The position numbers were made by a program, and so were the translations under genes. Under the pieces are notes generated by a model that was not told where the DNA came from, did not search any database, and worked only from the letters and a program-made list of their open reading frames with translations. A DNA stretch of 64,000 nucleotides, taken from the NCBI GenBank assembly GCA_947650285.1, contig CANTFL010001448.1, forward strand, positions 248,001-312,000. Reading direction: 5' to 3'. This document shows, one piece after another, positions 54,741-64,000 of this stretch. This DNA comes from Hyaloperonospora brassicae (taxonomy: Eukaryota; Oomycota; Peronosporomycetes; Peronosporales; Peronosporaceae). Every line of letters starts with the position of its first letter. Position 1 is the first letter of the stretch.

Positions 54741-56037
54741 TCGCGACGTGCGAGACGTTGTGTGTATGTGTAAAGCCTCTTGTGCTTTTTGCTTGATGTG
54801 TGGTGTGTGGGCGGAGGAGACGGGTCGGCGGAAAGCACTGGGGGCTCGACGCGGCGGTGGCGACAGCAAATGCACGTGGTGAAGGGGACGACGTAATAAA
54901 TCCATTTATATATAGCGGAGACGAGGGGTAGGTAGGTGGGCAAGACGCAGTTGGACGGCGGCCGCGCGAACGGCTTTGGTGAAGCGAAACGGCGGCCGCG
55001 AAGCCCCACGGGACGTTTTGCAACGACGGGGCACGAGACGAGCGCGCAGCTGGCTGGAACTGCCCCTTTCTGGCAAGAGAAAGCACATGCGAGAGAGGGT
55101 GGGATCGTGGAGACGTGAGGAGCGAGCTAATTGATAGGTGGGAATACAGTCTTTTGTGAGGAGCGAGCTCATTGATAGGTGCAAATACAGTCTTTTGTGA
55201 GGAGCGAGCTCATTGATAGGTGCAAATACAGTCTTTTGCGCGAGCGATTGCACGAGCAGCCGCGGCCAGAGCGGCGCGCACGTCTCTCTCTATGCCGCGC
55301 CTTTTCTTCGACGTCAAAACACGTAGTTAGTCACCCGCAGCGTCTGAGCGCCGAGTGAGACCGGTGCGTCGTCGCGCTCTCCTCTCCCACGCTGGACAAG
55401 ACACGACGAGGCAGCGCGAGTCGGCCTGTCATTCCCACGCGCATTCCGAGTCGAGCGTGGCACCGATCGACCTCCGAGTCAATAGTGAAGTCGAGACAAA
55501 TAGCGCCCTTACCCTCGCGATGGACGCACGAACAGACGGACGGGGTGCGGCTCGTTTGAAGCTGTTCCTGTGGCCTTCCGGCTGGTCCCTTGTGTCCTCA
55601 GGAGACGAGCTGAGACTTGGCGAGTAGGCAGCACCTGCTGCTGCAAAGTGCCGAGCAGATGGGATACAAGTGACATAGACGCCACACGATCACCGGAAAA
55701 GCCACACAGACTGCCTTCATTAAGTTGCGGATGCAAAACCGGTATATTTATCGAAGTAGCAACCAGTAGCTCCTCGGCACAGCTACCGACATTTGGCACA
55801 TGCTGTTCCATCAGCGACGCTTCTTTGCGTATCCTTGTGGCGCACCCAGTCTGCTCACGCTCAATTCCTCCTCGTCCTTCTCTTCCTTCCCTTCCTCCTC
55901 GTCCTCGTCCTCTTCTTGCAGGTAGGTATTGACAAATTTCATCTATCCAGCGAGCCATCTGTTGTTAATGGACCGATCTATCAATAGGTCTCGTCCGTTT
56001 GTCTGTTTGTTTGCGGTATGCGCGCGTTAAATTGACC
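54741..56037. other. Intergenic region between HSF and the kaptin-like gene
   Basis: Includes the HSF 3' flank, a ~41-bp tandem repeat, a CT-rich tract near 55860-55920 (CCTCCTCGTCC-type) and frames at 55355-55627 (+) and 55509-55958 (-) without recognisable domains. Confidence 0.45.
55116..55237 (+). repeat. 40-41-bp tandem repeat, 3 units
   Basis: Units starting GTGAGGAGCGAGCT(A/C)ATTGA at 55116, 55156 and 55197. Units 2 and 3 are identical; unit 1 has a few changes and one base missing. Confidence 0.9.
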
Positions 56038-56049
56038 GCTCATTTGTGC
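56038..56049 (+). promoter_or_regulatory. Inr-like element of the kaptin-like gene
   Basis: GCTCATTTGTGC matches the first part of the oomycete Inr; it lies only 14-25 nt before the ATG at 56063. Partial match. Confidence 0.4.
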
Positions 56050-56062
56050 TGATACGTTTGCG

Positions 56063-57561
56063 ATGAATAGGTACACGCTCGTCACGACCGACCGATGTGT
56101 GGCACTGCTGAGCTATGACGATGCTGGCTACAGTCTGCACAAACTCGAAGTCGACGCTTTGTCGACTGAAGAAGTGAACGTAATTGCCAGTGCTGTCGTT
56201 GAGCGGCCAGCGCCGTGTCCGTCGCAAGTGGCGGTGGCGTACGCGGTCGGGGAAGCGCTCTACGTGCAAATTTTGACTCCATATCACGATATCGCAGACC
56301 ATGCAGAACCGCTGAAGGGCGGCGATTTCAAGTTGCAGGCAGCACCAACGTGCATGTACAGTATCCAGGCATCTGGGACAAACGGGGACGTCTTCTACGG
56401 TGTTATCGTGTGCTGTACGGACTCGATGCTGGCCATTGGGTACATCAAGAACAAAGAGAGGAAAAAGATGTCTAATACCGAGCTTCGGGCGGACCTGGAT
56501 GCTACCTGCACTCTTCTGGACAACGAGCAATTCGCGGAATTCTTCCCCGAATTTGCAACGTTCACACACACAATCATAGCAGTCGATACCTTTTTGTCAC
56601 CAGAGAGAGACCAAGGCTGGATTGCTTTTGGCTGCGCTGACGGGTAAGGTTAGCGTGACGGCAATGCTTGCTGTTGTCTTGTTTGCAGCGACTTGACGTT
56701 GCTCGTGTGCTGGAACAGACTGGTCCGCGTGTATCATGGGCAGACGTACGAAGGGCGCCTCGGTGGCCCATTCACGACCAAAGACGTGCAACTGAGTGGC
56801 CCTGTGACTTGTGTCTCCTTTTTCCTGAAGCGGTCGGCTACAGCAGAAACCGCTAGCTCGACTTGGCGCTGCAATCTACTGGTCACGTGCGCAATTGGCC
56901 AAGCGCTGGTGTATGAGAACTTGTTTGGTGCATCGGACCACATTGAGAAAGGCGAGGTGCTGATGGACTCGGACGCATTCGACTCGATCTTTGCGGGTAT
57001 CACCGCTGACATTGACCTGGTAAGCTTGCTTTGAACTCGTACACGAGAACTCGCGATACTGACCTGGATGCATATGTATGTGTGTGGTAGGACGGAGAAG
57101 CTGAAGTCGTGTTGGGAACCGACAGTCAAGTTATGTTAGCGTACAAGGAACGAAGCGATGACGATACCAGCGGTTGCCAAGCCGCGAAAAGTTCAGTTGA
57201 GCTCAGTGGCGATGACTCGTTCCCTGCACACGAAAAGGCGCCGACTCTGTCGACGGAAAGTGTGCAGAATATGTGGGACGACCTGGAGATGGTCCCAGTG
57301 ACGGATACGGATACGTTTGTAGCGCCAGAGCCTGTGGTGGTGCAGCGGAAGTGGCAGCGGTTATCTCGAAGCCAGTGGGACATGGAGACGTTTGGCGCGA
57401 TCTACAGCTTATTGTGGCAAGACGTGAACCATGACGGAGTACCCGAGCTGCTGGTTGCAAGTTCGACGGGCATCTACGTGTACGAAGCTGATCCAGAGTT
57501 TGTCATGCAGAAACTCGAGTGTGTCTTGTCAGCATTGCAGGGATCGGTTGTCGATCGATAG
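56063..57561 (+). CDS. Kaptin-like protein (KICSTOR subunit type)
   Basis: Three exons: 56063-56643, 56689-57019, 57091-57561. Introns are 45 nt and 71 nt, GTAAGG..GCAG and GTAAGC..TAG. Joined product 460 aa, close to the animal kaptin length (~436). Family features: the VTCVSFF segment, FDSIFAGITADIDLDGEAEV and IYSLLWQDVNHDGVPELLVA, two FG-GAP/EF-like D-x-D-x-D-G blades typical of kaptin's beta-propeller, ending in a short helix. In animals kaptin belongs to KICSTOR, which ties GATOR1 to the lysosome for amino-acid control of TORC1, and binds actin. Whether oomycetes keep the complex is unknown. The assignment rests on recall of the family pattern. Confidence 0.75.
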
Positions 57562-57745
57562 AAAAATAAGTAGAGACAAGTGACAACGCCACCATTGTGA
57601 TCGCCAATGTTTCTGAAACTTGATCCGTTGCGCACAATATCGTGTTTTGAGTGCTTGTGCACCTATCGAAGCGATGTCTGATTGGGCATAAATGGCAAAC
57701 GTCTGTCACGTCACATTTAGCAATAATCGCTGCGCTATTGTGACA
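57562..57745. other. Short intergenic region / leader of the peptidase gene
   Basis: Contains an in-frame alternative ATG at 57692 for the next gene. No clear Inr. Confidence 0.4.
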
Positions 57746-60285
57746 ATGCACGCCATGCGATCGATCTATTCCGGACAATGGCGACTCCCGCTCGCCCGCC
57801 ACGCGACCCGTCTTCTATCGATTGGACAAACGGTACCAGGAAGACCTAACGGCGTCTCTTTTGGCGCTCCTTCCGGCGTGAGGTCAACGACAGAGGCCAC
57901 GCCAGGACTCTTCCAATTGCCAAATTTGCACATTCCGTCGGACTTTTCGAAAATCACACGAAACGTCAAGTCGCATTGTCATCAGCTACGACAGGAGGTA
58001 CAGTGGTCATACTGATGTAGTAGTTCTACTACTACTACTACTACTTCTACTACTACTACTACTATCGCATTGCTCGATTTGTTACCATCGTACTACTCTT
58101 ACACTATCATGTTGCAATGTTATCCTCTGTCAATTGTGGCGACTGCTAGTGCAGCTGATAACATCGTCGCCGGGACTGCAGACGCTGTACACATTGGACG
58201 ATGTCTCGAATGTCATATGCGCAGTCATTGATGCGTCCGAGCTTTGTCGCAATGTACACCCCGATGAGTAGGCGATGAAAAGAGCTGAAATGTTTCTTGT
58301 ATCCAGTGATAGGTGCAGAGCGGATAGGATCTCTCACCGATATCGTTTGATGGTGCAGGAACTTTCGGCGAGCAGCTAGTGAGTGTTACACTGAGTTGTC
58401 CGACTTTATCCAGAACTTGAATACCGACGTGGAGATATTTCGGTCGCTGAAGACTGTGATGGAAGACGAAGTTGCCGTCGAAAGCTTCACACCAGAGCAG
58501 AAGAGGATGGGAACGTTGCTGCGCAACGAATTTGAGCGTGACGGCATCCATTTGCCTCGTGCTGAGCGACAGCGAGTGATCTCGTTGCAAAGGGATATCA
58601 CCAAACTCAGCATGCAGTTCCAGTCGACGATGTATGATGCAAGGGACTATGTGGAAGTGCCAGCTAAATACATACGAGGTATGCCGCATAGCATCACGTC
58701 CGTGTGTGAGCGCAAGTGGATGAGCCATGACACACTGCGGGTCCCCACAGACCTGCACGTCATGAACACAGTGTTAAAGTGGGTTGGCGACCCAGAAGTC
58801 CGGCGAAACATGTACGTTGCTGCAAATTCGTGTGCGAAAGATAATTTGCCGGTACTGGATAAGCTGCGAGCGAAGCGGCATGAACTTGCCCAGTGTTTGG
58901 GATTCCCTACATACGCTCATCTAGCGACAAGGTGCGGAACTCGGTACACATGGCGCTTACATCGTCCATACCGTACCGCTCCTTGGTCCAATCATGTGTG
59001 GCATGTGCGCTAACTGCTTGACAGTGACCGTATGATTGGATCTCCAGAGGCTGTTGAAGTATTTACTCGAGACATTGCTAGACAGCTGATGGCAAAAGTT
59101 CGTGTGCTGCCGTTGCTTTTGGATCCGTTCAGTGCCGCTCACTTGGTGCTTTTGTTCTAGGCTAAGATGGAGCAACAGCTTTTGCTGGACGCCAAGCGGA
59201 AACACGAAGGCGGTTCTGTTGACCACGTGTACATGTGGGACTTGCCATACTACATGGGTATGCTCAAGGCCCAAAAGTACGGGATTGACTCGCGCGTAAT
59301 TGCTGCGCACTTTCCTCTCGAGAACTGTTTGAAAGGACTGCATTTGCTGTGCTCAGCACTATTCGGTCTGGAGTTGAAACAGGTGCCCGTGCTCAATTCG
59401 AGCGAGTGCTGGCACGAAGACGTGGTGAAACTCGCGCTCACGCGAGACGGTGAAACGTTGGGCTACATGTACTTCGACTTGTACATCCGGCCAAACAAGT
59501 ACAACCACGCAGCTCACTTTACTATACGCTGTGGCAAGCGTCTGAGCGACAGGTCGTACCAGAAACCCATCGTAGCGCTTGTTTGCAATTTCAACAAGCC
59601 CGCGCCGGACAGCCCATCGCTGCTGGCGCACGCTGAAGTGGAGACGCTTTTCCACGAATTTGGTCACGCAATGCATTCGTTGCTGTCTCGCACTGAGTTT
59701 CAGCATCTCTCGGGTACCCGCGCGTCTCTGGATTTCGTGGAGACGCCGTCGCACTTGTTTGAGTATTTCGCGTGGGACTACCGCGTCGTCCGAGAGTTCG
59801 CCCACCATTATCGGACAGGTGCCCCGTTGCCTGCTGACATGATGCAAGGGTTGCGTGCTTCCAAGACAATGTTTGCTGCGATGGACACACAGACTCAGTG
59901 CTTGTACTCGATGCTGGACTTGCGGCTTTTCAAGGAGCAGCCTTTGCCTTGCAGCCCTCCAACGACTACGCAAATGCTGCAGGAGCTGCAGAACGCTAGT
60001 ACGTTGGTGCCTCACGTGGATGGAACGTACTGGCACACACGTTTCGGACACTTGATCGGCTACGGTGCTGGCTACTACAGTTACCTGTACGCCCGCGTGT
60101 TTGCCGCCGATATTTGGCATACACACTTTAGTGGCCTCCAGAGCCCATTGAACCGTGAAGCAGGCGAAGAATTGTACCAAAATCTGATGATGCATGGTGG
60201 AGCCAAGGATCCAAACGATCTGCTTGTCGACGTGCTTGGCCGTGAGCCTTCTCCAGCAAGTTACCTCCACGAATTGGGCGTCTAG
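57746..60285 (+). CDS. Mitochondrial intermediate peptidase (M3 family)
   Basis: Five exons: 57746-57997, 58155-58267, 58359-58931, 59025-59097, 59161-60285. All introns are GT-AG and all phases join. Product 711 aa, near the human enzyme (~713). It removes an octapeptide from precursors after the matrix peptidase. An Arg-rich amphipathic start (MRSIYSGQWRLPLARHATR) looks like a mitochondrial presequence. The M3 zinc motif is FHEFGHAMHSLL (HEFGH at 59652-59666), followed by FQHLSGTR and FVETPSHLFEYF with the third ligand Glu, and YGAGYYSYLYAR near the C-terminus. The long HLSGTR spacing and absence of a thimet-type C-terminus favour intermediate peptidase over oligopeptidase A. ATGs at 57692 or 57755 are alternatives. 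Intron 1 holds an imperfect CTA/TAC microsatellite. Confidence 0.88.
58017..58065 (+). repeat. Imperfect TAC/CTA microsatellite in intron 1
   Basis: Runs of TACTACTAC interrupted by TTC, within intron 57998-58154 of the peptidase gene. Confidence 0.85.
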
Positions 60286-60598
60286 ATAGCTGTTCGTCCT
60301 GCGCGTAATAAAAAGCATGTAAAGAGAAGAGCAAAAACTGGCGGTTTCTACACCTCAAGACTACATTCATCAGCATACGTAGTAGATTGCGAATTCTCGT
60401 GCATTATTAGCTCCTTCTCGAAGCTGCTCATAAAAATAGCTAGAGCAATCAGGAACTCTCAACATCAAACACGAACATCGTCAGCAGCAGCAGCAGACGG
60501 GTGCTTGGATCCGACCGGGTGCGATAACAGGCAGCAGAAAGCAGGGCAAGATATCGTCTCTCTGCCGGCTGTCGTGTCCTTCCGACCTTCACGTCCAC

Positions 60599-61503
60599 TT
60601 ATTGCACAACGCAGCAGGCTGCACACGGAGCTCCATTTTTGCCCACATTATCCGGATTGATAGACATCACGTCTGCGTGATGCAGGCCCATCTTTTCCGC
60701 GTACATAGAGTTGGTAGGAGTAGAAGCTGCTGAGCTGCAGACACTATCTGCCAGATCCATCGAGGGCACGTCACCAACTGTCTGCTTGTTCACCTCCAAC
60801 GACTTTTTGACCATGCCGCCAGCTTGACGCCATAGCAGCGCGTCGACCCAAAATGCGGCTTCATCATGGGAGCTCGCTTTGATCGTATACACGCGCTCGT
60901 TCAGTTCAATGGTAAAAAGACCGGGGCCGTCTACCGCACAGAAGACGCACACACAAAACCAAAAAGAACATGTTAGTGAGCGAATTGAACCTGCCACATG
61001 GGCTCAGCCGAAAGAGAGCGTCTGCATTTTACCAGCGTGGTCTTCCTGAAGCAGCGTGATGACGCCAACTTGGGGCAGATTGAGTGCTGCCAGCAGTTTC
61101 TGACCTTGTTTCTGCGAGAAAGCACAGGTGTATACGTGTATACACACACCCCGTGAATAACGACGTGCCAGCCCTGCGGCCGCCTCTCACCCCCGAAAAA
61201 CAAAACATGCCCCGTCTGCGCACCTTGTAGTACGTGAGGAAGCAGCCATTTGTCTCGAACCAGCGCTTCTGCCACTTGCCTTCGCGCGTTTTTTTCAGCA
61301 AATAACCTGCAGACACAGCGTAAAACCCCGTCGAAATCGGCGATTTAATCTCATTTTGACTGCTATTGGCAGCGAAAGAAGAACCAATGGAACGCACCCC
61401 GAATCTCCTCCGTGCGGAAGTTGGCCGCGCCTTTGCTGCTGCTGCTGCTGAACTTATTGGAAGGCGACGAGGCGCGCAGGTTGGCGTCCGTGCGGTCGGT
61501 CAT
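60599..61503 (-). CDS. PH-domain protein with CaaX prenylation motif
   Basis: Four exons on the reverse strand: 61503-61398, 61306-61224, 61111-61033, 60930-60599; all GT-AG with matching phases; 199 aa. After a short Ser-rich start (KFSSSSSKG) a PH domain runs from residue ~34 (GYLLKKTREGKWQKRWFETN, with the basic K-xn-K-x-R lipid-contact pattern) to the invariant Trp in EAAFWVDALLW at ~120. The tail has a Ser/Thr stretch and ends CAACCVVQ, a CaaX box (CVVQ; Gln favours farnesylation) with upstream cysteines that could be palmitoylated. So it is probably a membrane-anchored phosphoinositide sensor or adaptor with no catalytic domain. It converges tail-to-tail with the peptidase gene. A polyserine CAG/AGC repeat near 61430-61450 may vary in length. 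Confidence 0.8.
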
Positions 61504-61863
61504 GGCGCGTGCTGCTCGTTCTGTCGGCTGTAGCTGTCGATCGGTACTGTCTATTGGGAATCGGACACTGTAGTCGGGACAGAGAATGTTGGAAACACTG
61601 CGGCCGAAAAACGGTGAAAGTCGCGGTACGATTTAGCAGCGATGGCAAAAAAAGGGGCTAAAAAGAGGCTGCAGAAACTCATGAGCCCACGATTTCACAG
61701 CGTCTTACAAGATGAGACGATTTGACGGGTCGTAAATGAATCGAACCCACGAATCAGAATATCAATGGCGACTTGGCATAAAAATAGCTTTTCTTCACTT
61801 GTGCGGATCGCTTCGGATGTATCCATTCTCAGCTCGAGTGCCCGCTACTGAGTGGTCTTCTCC
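61504..61863. other. Intergenic region
   Basis: Upstream of the PH gene on one side. Contains TTTCACCGTTTTTCGG at about 61604-61619 on the reverse strand, which loosely resembles an oomycete initiator. No gene seen. Confidence 0.35.
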
Positions 61864-62441
61864 TCATTTCGGTGGTCGACGCGTCTGATAATGCTGGTCG
61901 TTCTGAATCAACGTCATTAGCTCTTCAATACGCTGGCGATCAATGTGCGGCTGCATTTGCCACGACGCCAGGTACATCGTCACTGTCTCGTATCTCGAGC
62001 ACTCGAAGATGTCGCTAGCAATGAGCGACTTCGCGACGAGCTCGTGCTCGTACATGGCCAACACCTCCAGCAGCATCAGTTCTGCCAATTGGACAGCGCA
62101 GCACAATACAGTAGTCAGCACCATGTCGCCCCTTCGAGCAACACTCATGGCCCACCATATCGGTGCCTGCGGTCTTCTCCTAACGTATTTGCCACGTCAT
62201 GCACCAACAAGCGCCGCATTTGCGCATAAACGTCTGCCTACAGCTCCAGCATCCAGAAGGTCAGCAACAATGTTATATGCAATGACGACATACGACCAGA
62301 ACAGAACCGTAGCACAACATGACGCACCAGCGCATCGACTTCCGTCTGCAGCCTACTGCAGCATCGGTGGGCCAATTCCCACAACTGCAACCAATCGACA
62401 CAGAGCCACAGGCCCAATCGAGGACTCAGCTCACTACTCAC
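61864..62441 (-). CDS. Unrecognised helical protein, partial gene model
   Basis: Two open blocks on the reverse strand look coding: 62441-62238 (WELAHRCCSRLQTEVDALV...) and 62148-61864 (ELMLLEVLAMYEHELVAKSL..., ending HYQTRRPPK then stop). Between them lie candidate splice sites (GTAGGC at about 62240, CGTTAG near 62179, GGCAG near 62085) and a GTGAGT donor at 62441. Both blocks are helical, Leu/Glu-rich and without motifs I know. The exact exons, the start codon and even the start of the first block are uncertain. Confidence 0.45.
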
Positions 62442-62594
62442 TTTGTACCACCGCTTTGTTGTTGTATTGTATGCAAACGTCTCTTTATTGGCGTTTTAGG
62501 GTACAAACACACCCGCGACGTCGCCCGACGTTTCAGTGGTCCGCAGTCGGCCAGCGATCCCCAGTGGTCCCCCGTGAGGTATCTGAGCGGCGCG

Positions 62595-63031
62595 ATGTTC
62601 GTTAGCTCACCCACATCCACCCGCAGTGTCAGTGCCACACACACACACACACTCACGTGGTCTTCTGCACGCTGTCTGCCACCTTTGCGAGCTGCTCCTG
62701 CCCTCGTGCAGAGCGTGTTTGCCACTCGCGGTCGAGTTGCTGCCACGGCCCGAGCCACCAGCAGCTGTCGCGCGCTGCCATGGGTCGTCGAGGCGGTAGG
62801 AAACTGTGTTACAGCATATCGATGCTTTTGTACAGGGTCGCTCGGTGTCATCACTGCGGGCGCGTGACGTCGCTTCGTAAGTTGACATTAGCGATAAACT
62901 ATTACCGAAATAGCCAAACGACGCGCATGACGCGGGATCTGAAGAAACAGATGGACAGCATTCAGCGAGCGACACAAAGGGTTCGGCCGAACGATACGGC
63001 CTTCCGACATGCGGATAACGAGTCCCTCTAG
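62595..63031 (+). CDS. Small Arg-rich protein, possibly mitochondrial
   Basis: Possible three-exon gene: 62595-62795, 62836-62876, 62914-63031, with introns of 40 and 37 nt (GTAGGA..ACAG, GTAAGT..TAG) that restore one frame; 119 aa. N-terminus rich in Ser, Thr, Arg and Ala without acids (a plausible mitochondrial presequence), C-terminus basic and helical (TRMTRDLKKQMDSIQRATQR). A CA microsatellite (62637-62655) falls in exon 1. No family recognised. The alternative is an ATG at 62780 reading through the introns; both are weak. Confidence 0.35.
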
Positions 63032-63543
63032 TCCACTTGCTGTTGTACAAAGCAATCGGTTGTTGCTACGTACGTCCATTACTGCACTGCTACGCGCTCG
63101 TTCTACACGCAAGCGTCGACAAGACGTGTCACCCCTACTGCCTGTGCACGGGCCAAGTTTGTGACACATAGAGCTCTCGCTTCCTACAGTGCGCTTCGTG
63201 CTGCTTTGCAGTCGCGGCGATTCGGTCCGCCACAACTTTGTGCAACTGTACAGCAGCGTATTTGCGGGCGTGCATGCTCGTATACGCCGTTTGATTGGTC
63301 GAAACACGACGAAACAGAGTAGATTCGAGCCGAGGCGCTCGAACCGTCGCACGCATCTCGACACAAGCTGCATAGCCGCGGTGTCGTCTTAATTTGGGCT
63401 CCGTCACTCGCCTCACTTTGGGTCTTCACCGATCACACACTTTTGAGAGAATTGACACAAAGCGGACGAGAAGACGGAACGAAAACATTCGTTCTCTTGC
63501 GCGCCGTCACGGCGGGGAGGACACTCGAGATCGCCGCTCTCTC
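63032..63543. other. Intergenic region
   Basis: GC-rich; overlapping frames on both strands without recognisable domains. Confidence 0.35.
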
Positions 63544-64000
63544 ATGGCCCTTACTACGCAGACACGGGTGGACCAGATCGACCAGACATTTCCATCGTCC
63601 CCGCTCTCTTTGCGGGCCACGCCGTCCTCTTTCCAGACGACGATGCGCACAACGCGCCACACAAATACAACGTCAACGACGACGGCAACGGCAACGGCAA
63701 CGGAAACTTCAACGCGCCCGACGACGGCAACTTCAACGACCACCCCAACGACCACGTCAATGGTCACGACAAAGAAGAAGAAGAACGATGCGGCCACGAG
63801 CGCGCTCGTGCTGGTGGCCCTGATCTTCCTCGGCGTGCTCGTGGCGCTTGTGGTCATGGCGTTCTTCGCCTACGCGCCGCTGCTCTGTGCGTCGTGGCTC
63901 GGCATCATGTACGTGATTGTGCTGTACCTGTCCACTGAGTCCAAGTGGCGCTGGCACGACGCCCAGGAGTTTGAGAACCGCTTCTGGACCGGCACGGCCT
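63544..64000 (+). CDS. Membrane protein with Thr-rich N-terminus, 3' end outside window
   Basis: Open from ATG 63544 to the window edge (152 codons). Residues ~35-75 are almost only Thr, Ala and Ser (TSTTTATATATETSTRPTTA), encoded by AC-rich repeats. After a KKKK stop-transfer-like patch comes a strongly hydrophobic region of about 45 residues (ALVLVALIFLGVLVALVVMA, then APLLCASWLGIMYVIVLYL), one or two membrane spans, followed by SKWRWHDAQEFENRFW. The layout (cytosolic tail, hairpin membrane segment, W-rich start of a domain) would fit the start of a DGAT2-type acyltransferase, but the diagnostic part is beyond the window, so the function is open. Confidence 0.6.
   Translation, partial: MALTTQTRVDQIDQTFPSSPLSLRATPSSFQTTMRTTRHTNTTSTTTATATATETSTRPTTATSTTTPTTTSMVTTKKKKNDAATSALVLVALIFLGVLVALVVMAFFAYAPLLCASWLGIMYVIVLYLSTESKWRWHDAQEFENRFWTGTA

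Noticed and set aside
55509..55958. Reverse-strand frame with EELLVATSINI, similar to ELLVASSTGI in the kaptin-like protein
   Set aside because: Similarity covers about ten residues and the rest differs, so it is probably chance.
1..64000. tRNA and rRNA genes
   Set aside because: No convincing A-box/B-box plus cloverleaf or conserved rRNA core seen by eye. A covariance-model scan would be decisive.

Overview
The window looks like oomycete nuclear DNA (Phytophthora/downy-mildew type). Reasons: (i) a GC-rich gene island at 53.5-64 kb carries a heat-shock transcription factor, a kaptin-like protein, a mitochondrial intermediate peptidase and a PH-domain/CaaX protein, with short GT-AG introns of about 40-160 nt; (ii) the HSF has a good match to the oomycete initiator (GCTCATTYYNCAWTTT type) about 100 nt upstream of its ATG; (iii) the remaining 53 kb is AT-rich, nearly gene-free and filled with Ty3/gypsy, other LTR and non-LTR relics, a layout usual for gene-sparse oomycete regions. 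The genus cannot be fixed from the sequence alone.

Layout. 1-3.5 kb: AT-rich DNA without recognisable genes. 3.5-5.6 kb: 5' end of a decayed gypsy element (C). 6.8-13.9 kb: several copies, in both orientations, of a second LTR-like family (R2) with GATC-rich short tandem repeats and a broken coiled-coil gag-like gene. 15.8-24.0 kb: a large, nearly perfect inverted repeat (arms about 2.8 kb, spacer about 2.6 kb) carrying R2 and reverse-transcriptase relics. 27.2-31.1 kb: decayed gypsy element D, reverse strand. 31403-39576: gypsy element A, reverse strand, complete with LTRs and a GTATC target-site duplication, genes damaged; it sits in what looks like an older ORF. 40-41.1 kb and 50-51.9 kb: diverged non-LTR (LINE) relics in opposite orientations flanking element B. 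41166-49148: gypsy element B, forward strand, 391-bp LTRs (about 2% different), TGAAG target-site duplication, intact gag, PR-RT-RNaseH-IN-chromodomain pol with two in-frame stops and one frameshift, and a long antisense ORF upstream of the 3' LTR. 53.7-64 kb: gene island.

Most unusual signal. In gypsy elements A and B, coding and LTR sequence is tiled almost end to end with short perfect stem-loops (6-12 bp arms, 1-13 nt loops), with centres typically 27-45 nt apart. Near the gag start, copies A, B and C differ by paired (compensatory) changes and G.U intermediates that keep the helices, which suggests selection on RNA structure or repeated template-switch correction during reverse transcription. 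An 89-bp length difference between the two LTRs of A corresponds to about three whole hairpins. Element B also carries a textbook -1 frameshift signal between gag and pol, and both A and B carry an antisense coiled-coil protein gene conserved at protein level.

How the genes work together: the element genes form a retrotransposon replication cycle (Gag, PR, RT/RH, IN with chromodomain); the island genes are unrelated housekeeping or regulatory genes (heat-shock transcription, KICSTOR-type nutrient signalling, mitochondrial protein maturation, membrane PH signalling) with no sign of joint regulation.
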